The position numbers were made by a program, and so were the translations under genes. Source: Xiphias gladius (lineage: Eukaryota; Chordata; Actinopteri; Istiophoriformes; Xiphiidae). Taken from it: a DNA stretch of 64,000 bases. The notes under the pieces were generated by a model, which searched no databases, was not told the origin of the DNA, and saw only the letters and a list, made by a program, of their open reading frames with translations. Of the stretch, positions 1 through 14,664 are shown one piece after another; positions within the stretch are counted from its first letter, which is position 1; each line of letters begins with the position of its first letter. The stretch is from positions 20,428,939 to 20,492,938 of the forward strand of contig NC_053413.1 in NCBI RefSeq assembly GCF_016859285.1, written 5' to 3'.

Positions 1-574
1 TTAAGTCTGCAACTGAACTATTTCTCAAGCACAGACAAAACTTGGCCAGCCTGTAGCCAACCAGGAATCTCAGGAATGCAGCTTAAGCAAACAGAGAACC
101 CCATACTGCAGTGTCTAATGAAATCAATGCTCCGGCTTTTTCTTGGGGCGGAGACATTACAATCTCCTCTGTCCAGACTCTCAGTACATACTTTATCTAT
201 CTACAATGGTCAATGACCACTCACCTTTAAAGAGGGTGTATTTCATTTGCAGTAATATCTCATTTACCTTAAAAAGACAACAAAGTGTTATCTTTTATGT
301 AAAGCAAAAGGTTTAGTGAAAAAAAAAATTCTTTTTTTGAATTATTAAAAAAAATATGGAGACAGGCAGACTGGGCTTGAGGGATTCATAACCTGTATTA
401 CCTAAATACAGTAGGCCATGACTGATATGGCACCAGAAATAATTTAAACAGCAGTTTTTCTGGTGGCACATGGTGATTCTCATCTTATATGTTTCAGTTT
501 TTCTATTTTTTTTAAGGAAGACGCATTACCTCAGAGTCACAAAACCAAGTTTTGTTGCACACATACATAATTAT

Positions 575-952
575 AGGGCCCACAACTAACCATTATTTTT
601 GATTATTGGTTAATCTGCTTATTATTTTCCAAATGATTTTTTTTCTCGATTAATCGTTTGGTCTACAAATGTCAGAAAATAGTGAAAAACAACAGTCAAA
701 ATTTCCTAAAGCCCAAAAATTACGTCTTCAATATTTTTATTTTGTCTAACCAACAGTACAAAATCCAACAGATATTCAGTTTCCTATCACAAAAGACAAA
801 GAGAAGCAGCACATTTTCACAGCTGAGGAGCTATATGCAGAAAATGCTTGTCACTTCTCCTGAAAAATAATTAAATAGATTAAATGATTATCAAAATAGT
901 CGCTGTATTTTCTAATAATTGATTAATCGACTTCTGGTTTCAGCTCTAAAAG
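575..952 (+). mobile_element. hAT-like MITE, copy 1 of 3
   Basis: The copy opens with a TAGGGCCCACAACTAACCAT-type end and closes with GATTAATCGAC...TTTCAGCTCTA. This is the terminal pattern of a very common percomorph MITE rich in CGATTAATCG motifs. The interior (GGTCTACAAATGTCAGAAAA, AAGCCCAAAAATT, AGACAAAGAGAAGCAGCA) recurs in the copies near 12.1 kb and, reversed, near 15.3 kb. The short open frame at 658-870 lies inside it and is not a gene. The hAT assignment rests on family memory, not on a target-site duplication I could prove. Confidence 0.7.
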
Positions 953-1256
953 TTATGCTAAAATCAAGTTGAATACACAGCATTAAAATCAAAGCACCCC
1001 CACAGTCTACCTCTAAAACTACCAAGTGAAAGCAGCCGAGATAAGACCCCAAAGATTAAAGGACAGATAACAAATGATTTCAGTCTCAGATGACCCATCA
1101 GATGCCCCCAGAATCTGGATTTTGTAGGTCTGTCCACCACTGCTTCTTCTTCTTCTAATGTGTTTTCACACTGCTTATGCGGGATGCTGATACATATAAA
1201 TGTGATACAAGGAAATAGAAAAATATAAACCCAGGTTTTGCTCTGAGAAGTGAGGA

Positions 1257-1300
1257 GAAGGAGGAGGAGGAGGAGGAGGAGGAGGCGGAGGAGGCGGCAG
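1257..1300 (+). repeat. Purine-rich GGA/GGC triplet repeat
   Basis: A run of GGAGGA triplets with some GGC interruptions upstream of tpm4. It creates artificial poly-Arg and poly-Leu frames on the two strands. Confidence 0.9.
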
Positions 1301-1747
1301 AAGGGGGCGCTGAATGAATGTGTCGCCACCCGATGGCTGCGGGTCACGTCTGCAACCAAATCAATTTACATTCCAAGCCGCTGCAGGTCAACGACCCCTG
1401 TTGAAGAGGATTACTGCCGCCCCACCCCACCCGAGACCCTCCCTCCTCCCCCCTTGCAAAACTTAATCTTTGGACCTTTGATTTCTATATAGTTCATAAC
1501 TTCCTTTTCTCTCTCTTTCACATACACAAACTTACACATACACACACTTTGCCCCCCCTCGGCTCTCGTTCACACAACCATACCCCGTCGTATGTTACGA
1601 GTCACATTCACGTCTGAATCCGATAGATGATTCAGACCGCACTCTTCCTCCCGATCCCTGCCCTGCTCCTTCTAATCAGAGCACAAAAATGCAGCCTAAG
1701 CAACACCTTGCATTTGCCTTATAAGTCCACAATAGAAGACCCAGACG

Positions 1748-1751
1748 CACG

Positions 1752-1812
<61 letters not shown>
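1748..1812 (+). repeat. (CA)n microsatellite
   Basis: About 30 uninterrupted CA dinucleotides. A second, shorter CA tract lies at about 1960-1978 within a C-rich stretch. Confidence 0.95.
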
Positions 1813-1814
<2 letters not shown>

Positions 1815-2192
1815 CCTAACATTACACACCTCTTTTGTGGAGGAAAAAAAAGCAGTCCCTTCCCCTCCTAAACCCTGTGATGTCATCGGAGACAGACTTC
1901 TTCACAGGATTGGAGGATCTCGCCATAAATTTCCTGAAAACTCCCAGTCCCCCCCCCCCACACACACACACACACACACCTCCTCCTCCTCCTCCCTCAT
2001 CCCAACACTGGACGTCCCCGATTTCCTGCCCGAGAGAGAAAAAAAAAAGAAAGAAAAAAATAAGAGCTTTCCTCGGGAGCCTGCGACTTAGACGCAGATC
2101 AATAACTTTGGAAGAATACAGCAAGTCACTCCGGGCTGCCGCATTTTGGGGCTCCTCCGTCGCTCTTGAGGAAGACAGTCTCGCCGAGATCA

Positions 2193-6502
<4,310 letters not shown>

Positions 6503-6759
6503 AATGCCAAGAAGAACATCAAACAATGCAAAAAAAAAAAAACATTTGTTTTTATAAAAGATATTTTCCACATGCCATCCAGTCTCTGTAATTTCACTCT
6601 TATTCCTGGTTGTTAAAACACATGTAACCCTTTTATATATTTATGTGTCCTTTGTTTCTTTTCCTTTTTTAAAAAAGTTTTGGGTCCATATGATTTCAGT
6701 TTCGGCTCTGGAAATTGTGTTAGATCAAACTCTGAGCACAAATAAAACTGATGACAACG

Positions 6760-6760
6760 C

Positions 6761-6793
<33 letters not shown>

Positions 6794-6794
6794 C
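6760..6794 (+). repeat. (GAT)n microsatellite in tpm4 3' region
   Basis: About eleven GAT triplets, probably in or just past the tpm4 3' UTR. An AATAAA lies just upstream at about 6740. The apparent poly-Asp frame here is not supported as a protein. Confidence 0.9.
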
Positions 6795-7569
6795 GGTGAA
6801 GTGAGCTTTACGTGTTGGCTGTCTGTGTCTTCTGTGGTAGTATGCACGGTTCTACATGTGTGCTTGTGTGTCCTTCAGGCAATTTCAACACGTAGCCACA
6901 AACCGTAACAGGAGAAAGACGTTGGCCTTCAATTTACATCTGCCAACGCGCACACTGTTTATTTTGTGCGCTCTGCTAAGACAGTGAATTCCTCAGACAC
7001 AAAATTGGAGCTACTGCTTCGCTGCCGGCCCATTTGATTCCACAACAGTAATGTCAGAGTACTCGTTTTTCTCCAGTTGAATACAGTATGTGTAAGTGAA
7101 AATTCAATCCCAGTATTAATGACAGCAGTCAAATGACAGATCACCACATGGGGTTACTTTAAAATATTATGTCCTTATCAGAGAGTAGTAAGTGAGCTAT
7201 CAGGTAAGACCTTTTGTCAACTATTAGTGTATGCTAGCTAAATGAGAAATTATTATGATGACAACAACATTCATCAGTTTTTATTTTTGGTTTCTGCTTC
7301 GCAGAGAAGCACCATACATTGGTTTAGTAATAAGTACTAAACCATACTAACTAAATAATAACCAAACCATTGTCATGACAACGGAGCACCTCCCATCTGC
7401 TGAGGAAGGCCATGTGATGTGGTTGAAAGCTCTGAAAACAACAAGTTGGACCTTATGTTAAGAATTCTCATCTCAAAGAGGAGAACACTTTAAAGCAATA
7501 TATACAGCAAAATATACACAAGGTATCAAAATTAGAAGTACTCAGTAGAGGTACTCAAAGTGCAGTAAA

Positions 7570-7990
7570 CAGGAAAACCCTAAATTAAATCAATATTTGA
7601 TGTGACCACCTTTCGCCTTTAAAACAGCACCAGTTCTCCTCGGTACGCTTAAAGCAGTTTTTCAAGGTGCTTGGCAGGTACTTTGTTCCAGCCTCTTGGA
7701 GAATTTCTCACAGTTCTTCTGTGGATTTAAACTGTCTCTGTCTTCTGTCCCTTCGTGTAATAATCCCGGACTGACTCCATGATGTTGAGATCAGGGCCCT
7801 GCGGGGGCCAAGGCCATCTGTTACAGGACTCCTTGTTCTTCCCGTCTCTGGAGATAGCTCCTCATGACTGTGGCTGTATGTTTGGGGTTGTTGTTGTTGT
7901 CCTGCTGCGGAATGAATCTGGAGCCGATCAGACGCCTCCCTGATGGTGTTGCATGATGGATAAGAGTCTAAACATCCGAAGTGCCTGAAA
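7570..7990 (-). mobile_element. Tc1/mariner transposase remnant
   Basis: Read on the minus strand, this stretch matches the C-terminal half of a fish Tc1-like DD34E transposase. Recognisable pieces are PSGRRLIGSRFIPQQD, NPKHTATVMRSYLQ, EEQGVL and, in another frame, GPDLNIMESV. It is broken: after EEQGVL there is a TAA stop, then the frame shifts before the PDLNI block, and an extra pair of Asn codons sits before PKHT. The N-terminal half and the terminal inverted repeats are not seen, so this is a truncated dead fragment of a DNA transposon between tpm4 and rab8a. Confidence 0.85.
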
Positions 7991-8259
7991 CGTTTGCACA
8001 ATTCTGTACATATTGTAACATTGTAGCAACATTTAATATACAGTTATATTGTATACAAACATACACACAACCACATATATATAGTAGTATAATAGTATAA
8101 TATACAGTATACATCTGAAAAGTACACGTGTAAAGTAGCATAAAATGAAAATATTCAACAACAAATCTCTCAAGTTTGTAGTGGCCTATGCTACTTGACT
8201 AAACGAGCTTATAACCTTGCACCATTGTTAGTAGTTAGTTCGAAGTCAGTCAGTAGTTT

Positions 8260-8396
8260 ACAGGAGTTGGTGCGTAAACGCCCACTGGTCCCGGTCAGAC
8301 ATAAACGGCAGGTGGATTCCGCGCCGGCAGGAGGCGTCATTTCTATACATTCACATCGCTGCTTCGCCGGGCGGGATTTCCGCAATAATATCAAGT
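8260..8396 (+). promoter_or_regulatory. rab8a promoter / 5' UTR region
   Basis: A GC-richer island (GCGCCGGCAGGAGGCG, CGCCGGGCGGGA) directly precedes the start codon in otherwise AT-rich DNA. That is typical of a housekeeping promoter without a TATA box. The exact start site is not determinable. Confidence 0.45.
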
Positions 8397-10899
8397 ATGG
8401 CGAAGACATACGACTATTTGTTTAAATTACTGTTAATCGGCGACTCTGGTGTCGGGAAGACCTGTGTCCTGTTCAGGTTTTCAGAGGACGCCTTCAACTC
8501 AACGTTTATCTCAACAATAGGTAAGGTCTCGGCGGTGTGAACTGTGTCTGTTTACAATACGCCAGTGGTCTGTCTCAGAGGCTCCGTCTACTTGCCGGGA
8601 TGCTTGCTCTGCTGCGTTGAAGGCTGGAAGTAGTTTATCTTTGTCATTGGGTTGATAAAGAATCTGTTATTCGTTTAAATTAGATGTCATTAATAAAATT
8701 AAATGGTTATTTAGAGATGATAAGGGTCAACATCGTTGTGTTCTGTACCAGGTTAATGTAAGAACGTAGATGTGTTTTTTTTTTTCTTTATTATTATTAT
8801 ATTCTCATGCCGGGTGGCTCACTTGCCAGCTAACAGATAGCTCTGTCGTTAGTAACAGGCCCCGTCTACATTCTGGCACACACCGGAAAGCCTGTTATAT
8901 AGCACGCTATTGCTGATAAATTTAAACATTATAAACGCGCAGTTATTCTTTTATGCACATATTACAGTAGTGACAAGAAGCCAAGGTCCCGGTTCAGTTT
9001 ATGCGCAGTTGATTAGTGTCGTTTTTCTGTTTTTGTTTTGTCACAGCAGTGTCAGCCAATGTTTGACAGCTATATTATGCTAGCGAGCTAACGTTATGAA
9101 TGACATGCATGATCCTCCTTTATCCCTCCAGGCATTGATTTCAAGATTAGGACAATAGAGCTTGACGGCAAGAAGATAAAGTTGCAAATATGGTGAGTTG
9201 AACTGCCTTAATGCAGGACATGTGACAAGATGGCAGTGTTTCGTCAATATTTCGTTAATAAAGTGGGTGGCGCACACTTCACTCAAGGCAAGGTTCCTTA
9301 CTGCGCCCACATGTCCTTAGCAATCTAAAACTATATATTCTCTACTTTAAAAGTCATTTAATTGTTTTAAAATCGAATGTGCAAGTAATTAATTGTAATT
9401 TTAACAAAATTTATTTCACTCTTTATGTGTAGTTTCTGTGTTCAGTGGAAAAATCACAGGTTCATACCCCATAAAGTTCACCAGTCCAATCCCAGCCCCT
9501 ACACTGACCTCTCATATACCAAAACTTCATACCTCCCTGCTATACCAAACTGTTGGAAAAGGCCTATGATAGACAAACCAACCTCCCCAGACCTCTTGAT
9601 ACGTTCTTGTCATGCTTAACTGTAGAGCAAAAGTGATGGAAACTTTCCCCCATGATTTGTCCAAACCTTGATCTTTAAGGTATTCCATATTGCTCTCAAA
9701 CTTTCTGATATCTGACACTTTGAGATGTCGCAATTCTGTTTTGTTTTGTTTTTTCCCCAGGGATACAGCTGGCCAGGAGCGCTTCCGGACAATCACAACA
9801 GCCTACTACAGAGGAGCAATGGTGACTATTTGTATGGATTGATGGACAAATGTAACATAACCCCACTTTCGGAGGAGGCCATGGCTCTTGATCTCTATTA
9901 ATCTCTACACATTTCATATACTGATATTTACAGGGCATCATGCTTGTTTACGACATCACCAACGAGAAGTCTTTTGATAATATCAAGAACTGGATAAGGA
10001 ACATAGAGGAGGTATTTACTGGCCCAAATATAACCTGCTTTATGTGCTTACTACTTCTTCAAATATCTGATTGGCGTCATGTAGCATTTTGTTTTTATTA
10101 AATTTCTCTTTTCTTAAAGCATGCGTCATCTGATGTTGAGAAGATGGTCCTTGGAAACAAGTGTGACATCAATGACAAGCGGCAGGTGTCCAAAGAGAGG
10201 GGGGAGAAGGTGAGAAGTTTGATGATGTTAAAATAATACATTGAAAGAGGGTTATATCTGATAGTAGATACCGGTATAACATGAAAAAAACCTGTCATCA
10301 GACTTTTGTAATTCTCTACCACTTTCTTTCAGCTTGCATTAGAGTATGGAATCAAGTTCATGGAGACCAGTGCAAAGGCCAACATCAACGTGGAAAACGT
10401 AAGGAGGCATTCTTCTTTGAGTTACAATATGCTTAAAAGATGTATCACAAATGTGATAACATGTATATTTGTTTGTGTTACAGGCATTTTTGACACTTGC
10501 CAGAGACATCAAATCAAAAATGGACACAAAATTGGTGAGATGAACTCTTTAATAATTCAGTTTAGTATTTCACATTGTGAGAAAATTATATATGTAATGA
10601 GTAAGTTTTTAGCTGCTCGTAAGTATTTTATTGTATGAAGCTTTTCTTAAATTCCAAACTTCTGAAAATGAATAGCTAGGTGCCTCTGGTAGTAGAAAAA
10701 TAAAGGAAGACATATGAAGGAGAGTTCATGAACGGGAAGAAATCAGCTACTGCACCACACAGTTCTACTTGACAGAGCAGTGACCTGTCTGTCTGTTGTA
10801 TCGCTGCAGGAGGGCAACACGCCGCAGGGGAGCAGTCATGGAGTCAAGATCTCAGAGCCTCAGAAAAAGACCAGCTTCTTCCGCTGTAGCCTACTCTGA
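8397..10899 (+). CDS. rab8a: Ras-related small GTPase Rab8a, complete
   Basis: Rab8 is a membrane-anchored GTPase that steers post-Golgi vesicles to the plasma membrane and primary cilium. Eight exons: 8397-8520, 9132-9192, 9761-9821, 9934-10011, 10120-10209, 10333-10398, 10484-10534, 10810-10899. They join in phase to 206 residues; the human protein has 207. All G motifs are intact: GDSGVGKT P-loop (15-22), switch I with Thr40 in [24 protein letters not shown] and ETSAK. The tail FFRCSLL is a C-terminal prenylation motif, with CSLL where mammals have [19 protein letters not shown] and the [18 protein letters not shown] region are diagnostic for Rab8 over Rab10 and Rab13. The neighbours tpm4 and cib3 make the a paralogue (human 19p13) much more likely than rab8b. 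Confidence 0.97.
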
Positions 10900-11760
10900 G
10901 ATCCAAGGCCATCGGCACTGGCTGCCAGCTGGCTGGACATAAATGGACTGTGCGTGCTCTTAGCACTTCCTCCCCCTTCCCACTTTCTACCCAACCATGG
11001 TCTGTCCTCGCAGTCCACACAAACCATAATAGTCCCAGTAAGTGGAGGACTTCCCCTCCTCTCTTCCTCTTCTAAAGCTTCCAGTGGTGCATCTCTTCCA
11101 TTTATAAGGAGATCTGTTGTCTTCATTAGTCAGACCGCATGACTGGTGGAGGACTTAACACGGGGCATGTTCCAGATGTTCCATATCACACAAAAGACAG
11201 GCTCTTACTTCTCACGTTAGTCTCTTTGTTCTACGTGCTCATATTTCATACAGCGGGTAGCACAACCGAGAATGAGAAATCAATTAATTGTTGTCAAGGA
11301 TTTGGGATTATAAATACAAATGTGATGTTTAGATCTATTTTTGTTAGTGCTTTTTCCCTTTTTATGTGATAAATCTCATCCAGAGACTGATAAGCTTGAA
11401 CTCCAGTGAAAAAGAGCTGCACATGCTTTCTTTTCATTTCAGCGGTTAAGGACCATATCAAGAATAATGTGGTCAAGGATCAGAGAGGAATTGGTTGGGA
11501 AGGTTTTCCGTTGGGCGTTCTGCTAATTTGTTTCCATGCAGTCCTCAACAGTTAATTGATGCGACTAAAAACAGTGCGCCATCATGCCCTGATCATTACA
11601 CATTGCCTCCAGCTCTTTTCAAAAAGCTTTTAAGTGCTTAAAAGCAGTTTTGCAAAACAGAACCTAAAAATACAATCTAGGTTTTTGCCTGTGGATTAAG
11701 TTATGATATCATATTATCAGCAGAACATTGTTGAGGTGACATTTTTCTTCTCTGGTGTAC

Positions 11761-11850
11761 TAACTTGCGATAAAATTAGTACACCACTTGTCACAAGTGG
11801 TTTACTAACTTGCGATAAAATTAGTACACCACTTGTCACAAGTGGTGTAT
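11761..11850 (+). repeat. 45-bp tandem duplication, each unit with an internal palindrome
   Basis: Two 45-base units (11761-11805, 11806-11850) are identical except in their last few bases. Each contains ACCACTTGT-C-ACAAGTGGT, a perfect 9-bp inverted repeat around one base. In the second unit the palindrome extends to 12 bp per arm. Confidence 0.9.
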
Positions 11851-11872
11851 CAACCACTTAGTAAATTACTGC

Positions 11873-11922
11873 AAAATGTTGTATGTACATTTTTGCCCTC
11901 AAAAATGTACATACAACATTTT
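11873..11922 (+). repeat. Perfect 23-bp inverted repeat with 4-base loop
   Basis: Arms 11873-11895 and 11900-11922 are exact reverse complements, separated by CCCT. Transcribed in either direction this gives a 23-bp hairpin. It may be a small MITE, a pre-miRNA-like structure or a replication-derived palindrome. Confidence 0.9.
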
Positions 11923-12039
11923 TGAGTGCAAATGTGCTTAAGCTGCATTGCTATCCATTTGTAAGTGCAATATTTAGGAATATTTTCAGAAGTACTTGCT
12001 GTATCATTTGACTAATCCTCCATAGGTAAGTACAGTCTA

Positions 12040-12345
12040 ATTTGATTATGGCTGAAACTGTTATTTCAAAATTTGATTAATCTGCAATTTATTTTCTTGA
12101 TTAATTGACTGGTTGGTCTACAGAATAGTGAAAAAGGCCTCTGAAAGTTTTCTAAAGCCCAAGGTGACTTCCTCAAATGTCAGAACAACAGTCCAAACCC
12201 CCAAAACCTGCAGTGTACTATTGCATATAGACGAAGAAAAGCAGCAAATCCCCACATTGGAGAGGCTGGAACTACCGAATGTTTGGTATTTTTACTTGAA
12301 GAATGATGGTTAGGACAATTACTCGATGATCAGAATAGTTTTTGG
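12040..12345 (+). mobile_element. hAT-like MITE, copy 2 of 3
   Basis: It shares GATTAATTGACTGGTTGGTC, a TCTAAAGCCCAAGGTGAC segment and AGCAGCAAATCCCCACATT with the other two copies, in plus orientation. The 66-codon open frame at 12113-12313 is internal to the element and not a gene. Ends are approximate because the terminal repeats are eroded. Confidence 0.7.
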
Positions 12346-13980
12346 ATTGATTTTTTTTTTTCTTTTTTTCCCTTTTTTTTTCTTTCTCTCAGTTAACTGA
12401 TCATTTGAACTCTAAATAAGACCATTTTAGAGTGTTACCTTTTAATTTGAGTTGCATGAAGGTTTTGTAGCAGCTCTTACCCACTCTCAAGCTAAATGAC
12501 ATCTCTGGTTATTTGATCAGAACTCAAATTCACTCTTGAGGTTTCACACTGTAAGCCACTTCACCCCTGCTATCCAAGCAGCTCTCCTTGCACTTTAATA
12601 GTAACTCGTGTTTTGTGTGTAGCCTGTGCCAAGTGGTAGTTTTGCAGTACAGCAATACAATTACTTAGTTAAAAGTGTTTAATTGATCTAATGAGTCTTG
12701 GTAATATCATGGGCATAATTCCTAAATTTTAATGCACCTACTTAAAAATGACTCAATCTCCTGTTCCGCTGTTTCACTGCTAGTGATCCACTGTCCTGCT
12801 ATTAGTTCACTGAAAAACGTTGCCCTAACCGACTTCAACAGCTATACATATTTGTAAAAGAATTTGTGAGCCTCTGTTTCTATGCTACTGTCCTGCCAAA
12901 CTATAGTTTAAAAGCGATATTTTCTTGGCCTACATGAAAGCTGGCTTGACCTAAACTTAATGGAGGTCCCGTTAGTATTATTGTACATTTTCTTGTGTAT
13001 TTGTGTTTCACTGTGGCCCTTTAGTTTGAAAGCTAGGTGGCACCAGAGGCACAGTGTGCATAACAGGTGACCACCGTAACTCAAATTTGAACCAGTATTT
13101 TATTAACAGAACGAGCCACAGTGAACTAGACTTGTGTGATGCAAACACGTACCCTCGCCTCGTATTTAACATCGATGTTGAGTCTCAGTCTGTTTCCGTT
13201 GTTCCTCATGTTTCCTTTCTTACATTTGTTGCTAGTCTGAAAATCAAGCTCCTGTATGCACAATATCAAGGGGGAATCTGTCTTTGCTTGCCTGCGCCTT
13301 TTTAATATCGAATGATTTGGGACCTCATAAATACCATGACCATTTGTCTTAACCGCTAATACTCAGCTCTGTCATAAGTGAGCTATGCATTGTGAATTTT
13401 GGACCTGTGCATATTTGTGTAATGTAATTTTCAGACATACACGGAGACCTGTACAGTTGAATGTATGGGCTTTTTGTTATTTGTGTTTTGTTTCATTCAC
13501 TGAGCCAAAAACAGGACATGCTCTGTTTGTAGAAAGCTGCGTTGCTACATCAATGCGAGTGAAATTTACCTGGATGCTGAAATGTGGAGGTAGTGCAGTT
13601 GTCTCATTCCAGTGATGCTGTAGCTTTAAGTCATAGACAGAAGCACAGGGAGCAGAATTTTGTGGGACTCAAGCTGTGTCGTTTTCAGCTGAAACGATAC
13701 TCCCTCTTTGATTTTTATTTTAAATCATATCCTTTTTTTTTTTTTTTTAAGACTCCTATCACATGCCATGATAAACTGTACATCCCTTTTTACAGCCATA
13801 TTTTCATTCCATTGATTGTGAAGTACACAGGGAGAATAATACAATGCATTTTGGAAAAAAGGTGAAAAAAAAACCCACTGTAAATATCACATTAAAAAGA
13901 GATCTACTTAAATTGTACTGTACTTTCTAAACCCATATGAAAATTTATCTACAATTTGTAGATATGTGTACTTTTGATTT

Positions 13981-13986
13981 AATAAA
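13981..13986 (+). terminator. Candidate rab8a poly(A) signal
   Basis: An AATAAA, overlapping further A/T-rich signals, in plus orientation. It is followed by T-rich sequence and lies before the convergent cib3 gene. Confidence 0.5.
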
Positions 13987-14664
13987 ATAAGATTATAAAA
14001 CTCAACTTCCTCTTTTTTCCATGTGTGTCTTTTTTTGCTGGCTGTCAGGGGAAACTACACCGTCAGTTGAGCCCATGCTCCCACAATGGAGCCTGACTGC
14101 TTTCCTGACAAATGGCTCTCCATTTATTGGCCCGCTATGACCCACTGGAATGTTCTGGCATGAGTTTCTGTTATAGTCTGGTATAACTGAACCCCTTCAG
14201 ATACAACACAGAAATCTACTGTTGGTGGTCATAACTAACGAGCCTTGTCTGGATGGATTGGCTGGTGCTTCCAGCTTTCCATAGACCTGCAGTCACACCA
14301 TGACTGGTGCTTTTTTTCTGCAGCTTTAATAATAAAAGAAAGATTGGATGTGGACTCAGAGTGTTAGTACAAGGCAAGCAAATGAGAGCTGTTTACAGTA
14401 ATGCTCCCATTAAAGATAAGACAAGTTGTAGTTTCTCATAGTGTTTGCTCTGGATGTTAAATGTGAAAGTCGTTAGGGGGGGTTTTTTAGTTACATTTTC
14501 TTTTTTTTTTATTACAAAATAAACACAAATGATTCACAAGATGCAATAGTAGTTTGTGGTAGAGATGTCAGGATTTCTCTGCTTTCCAGACATTCGGCTG
14601 CATTATCAGTCCATCCGTTGGAGCTATAAGTAAGTAAGAAATGTACATGATTTTTTTCTCTTCC

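Larger units (their letters stand above)
1..2192. other. Region upstream of tpm4: no gene seen, MITE and microsatellites
   Basis: No coding exon was recognised here. The stretch holds one hAT-like MITE copy, a purine-rich GGA/GGC repeat, a long (CA)n, and a C/CA-rich tract just before the tpm4 exon. The long open frames at 964-1359 and 1627-2091 are products of triplet and dinucleotide repeats (poly-Leu, poly-Arg, Thr-His runs). The long-isoform first exons of tropomyosin were looked for and not found, so they either lie further upstream or are absent. The last few hundred bases are likely promoter and 5' UTR of tpm4. Confidence 0.6.
10900..13990 (+). other. Probable long rab8a 3' UTR
   Basis: No further gene was found between the rab8a stop and a good AATAAA at 13981-13986, which could end a 3' UTR of about 3 kb. 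The stretch contains a palindromic 45-bp tandem repeat, a perfect 23-bp hairpin and a second MITE copy. Whether one transcript spans all of it cannot be told from sequence alone. Confidence 0.45.

Noticed and set aside
964-1359. 131-codon minus-strand frame with poly-Leu
   Set aside because: The hydrophobic run comes from the GGA/GGC triplet repeat, and there is no start context or conserved domain.
1627-2091. 154-codon open frame
   Set aside because: Most of it is Thr-His from a (CA)n repeat, with no family likeness. It overlaps the probable tpm4 promoter.
6645-6908. Open frame with a poly-Asp run
   Set aside because: It is driven by the (GAT)n repeat in the tpm4 3' region and has no gene signals.
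7708-8001. 97-codon minus-strand frame as a gene
   Set aside because: It is an off-frame reading of the Tc1 transposase remnant.
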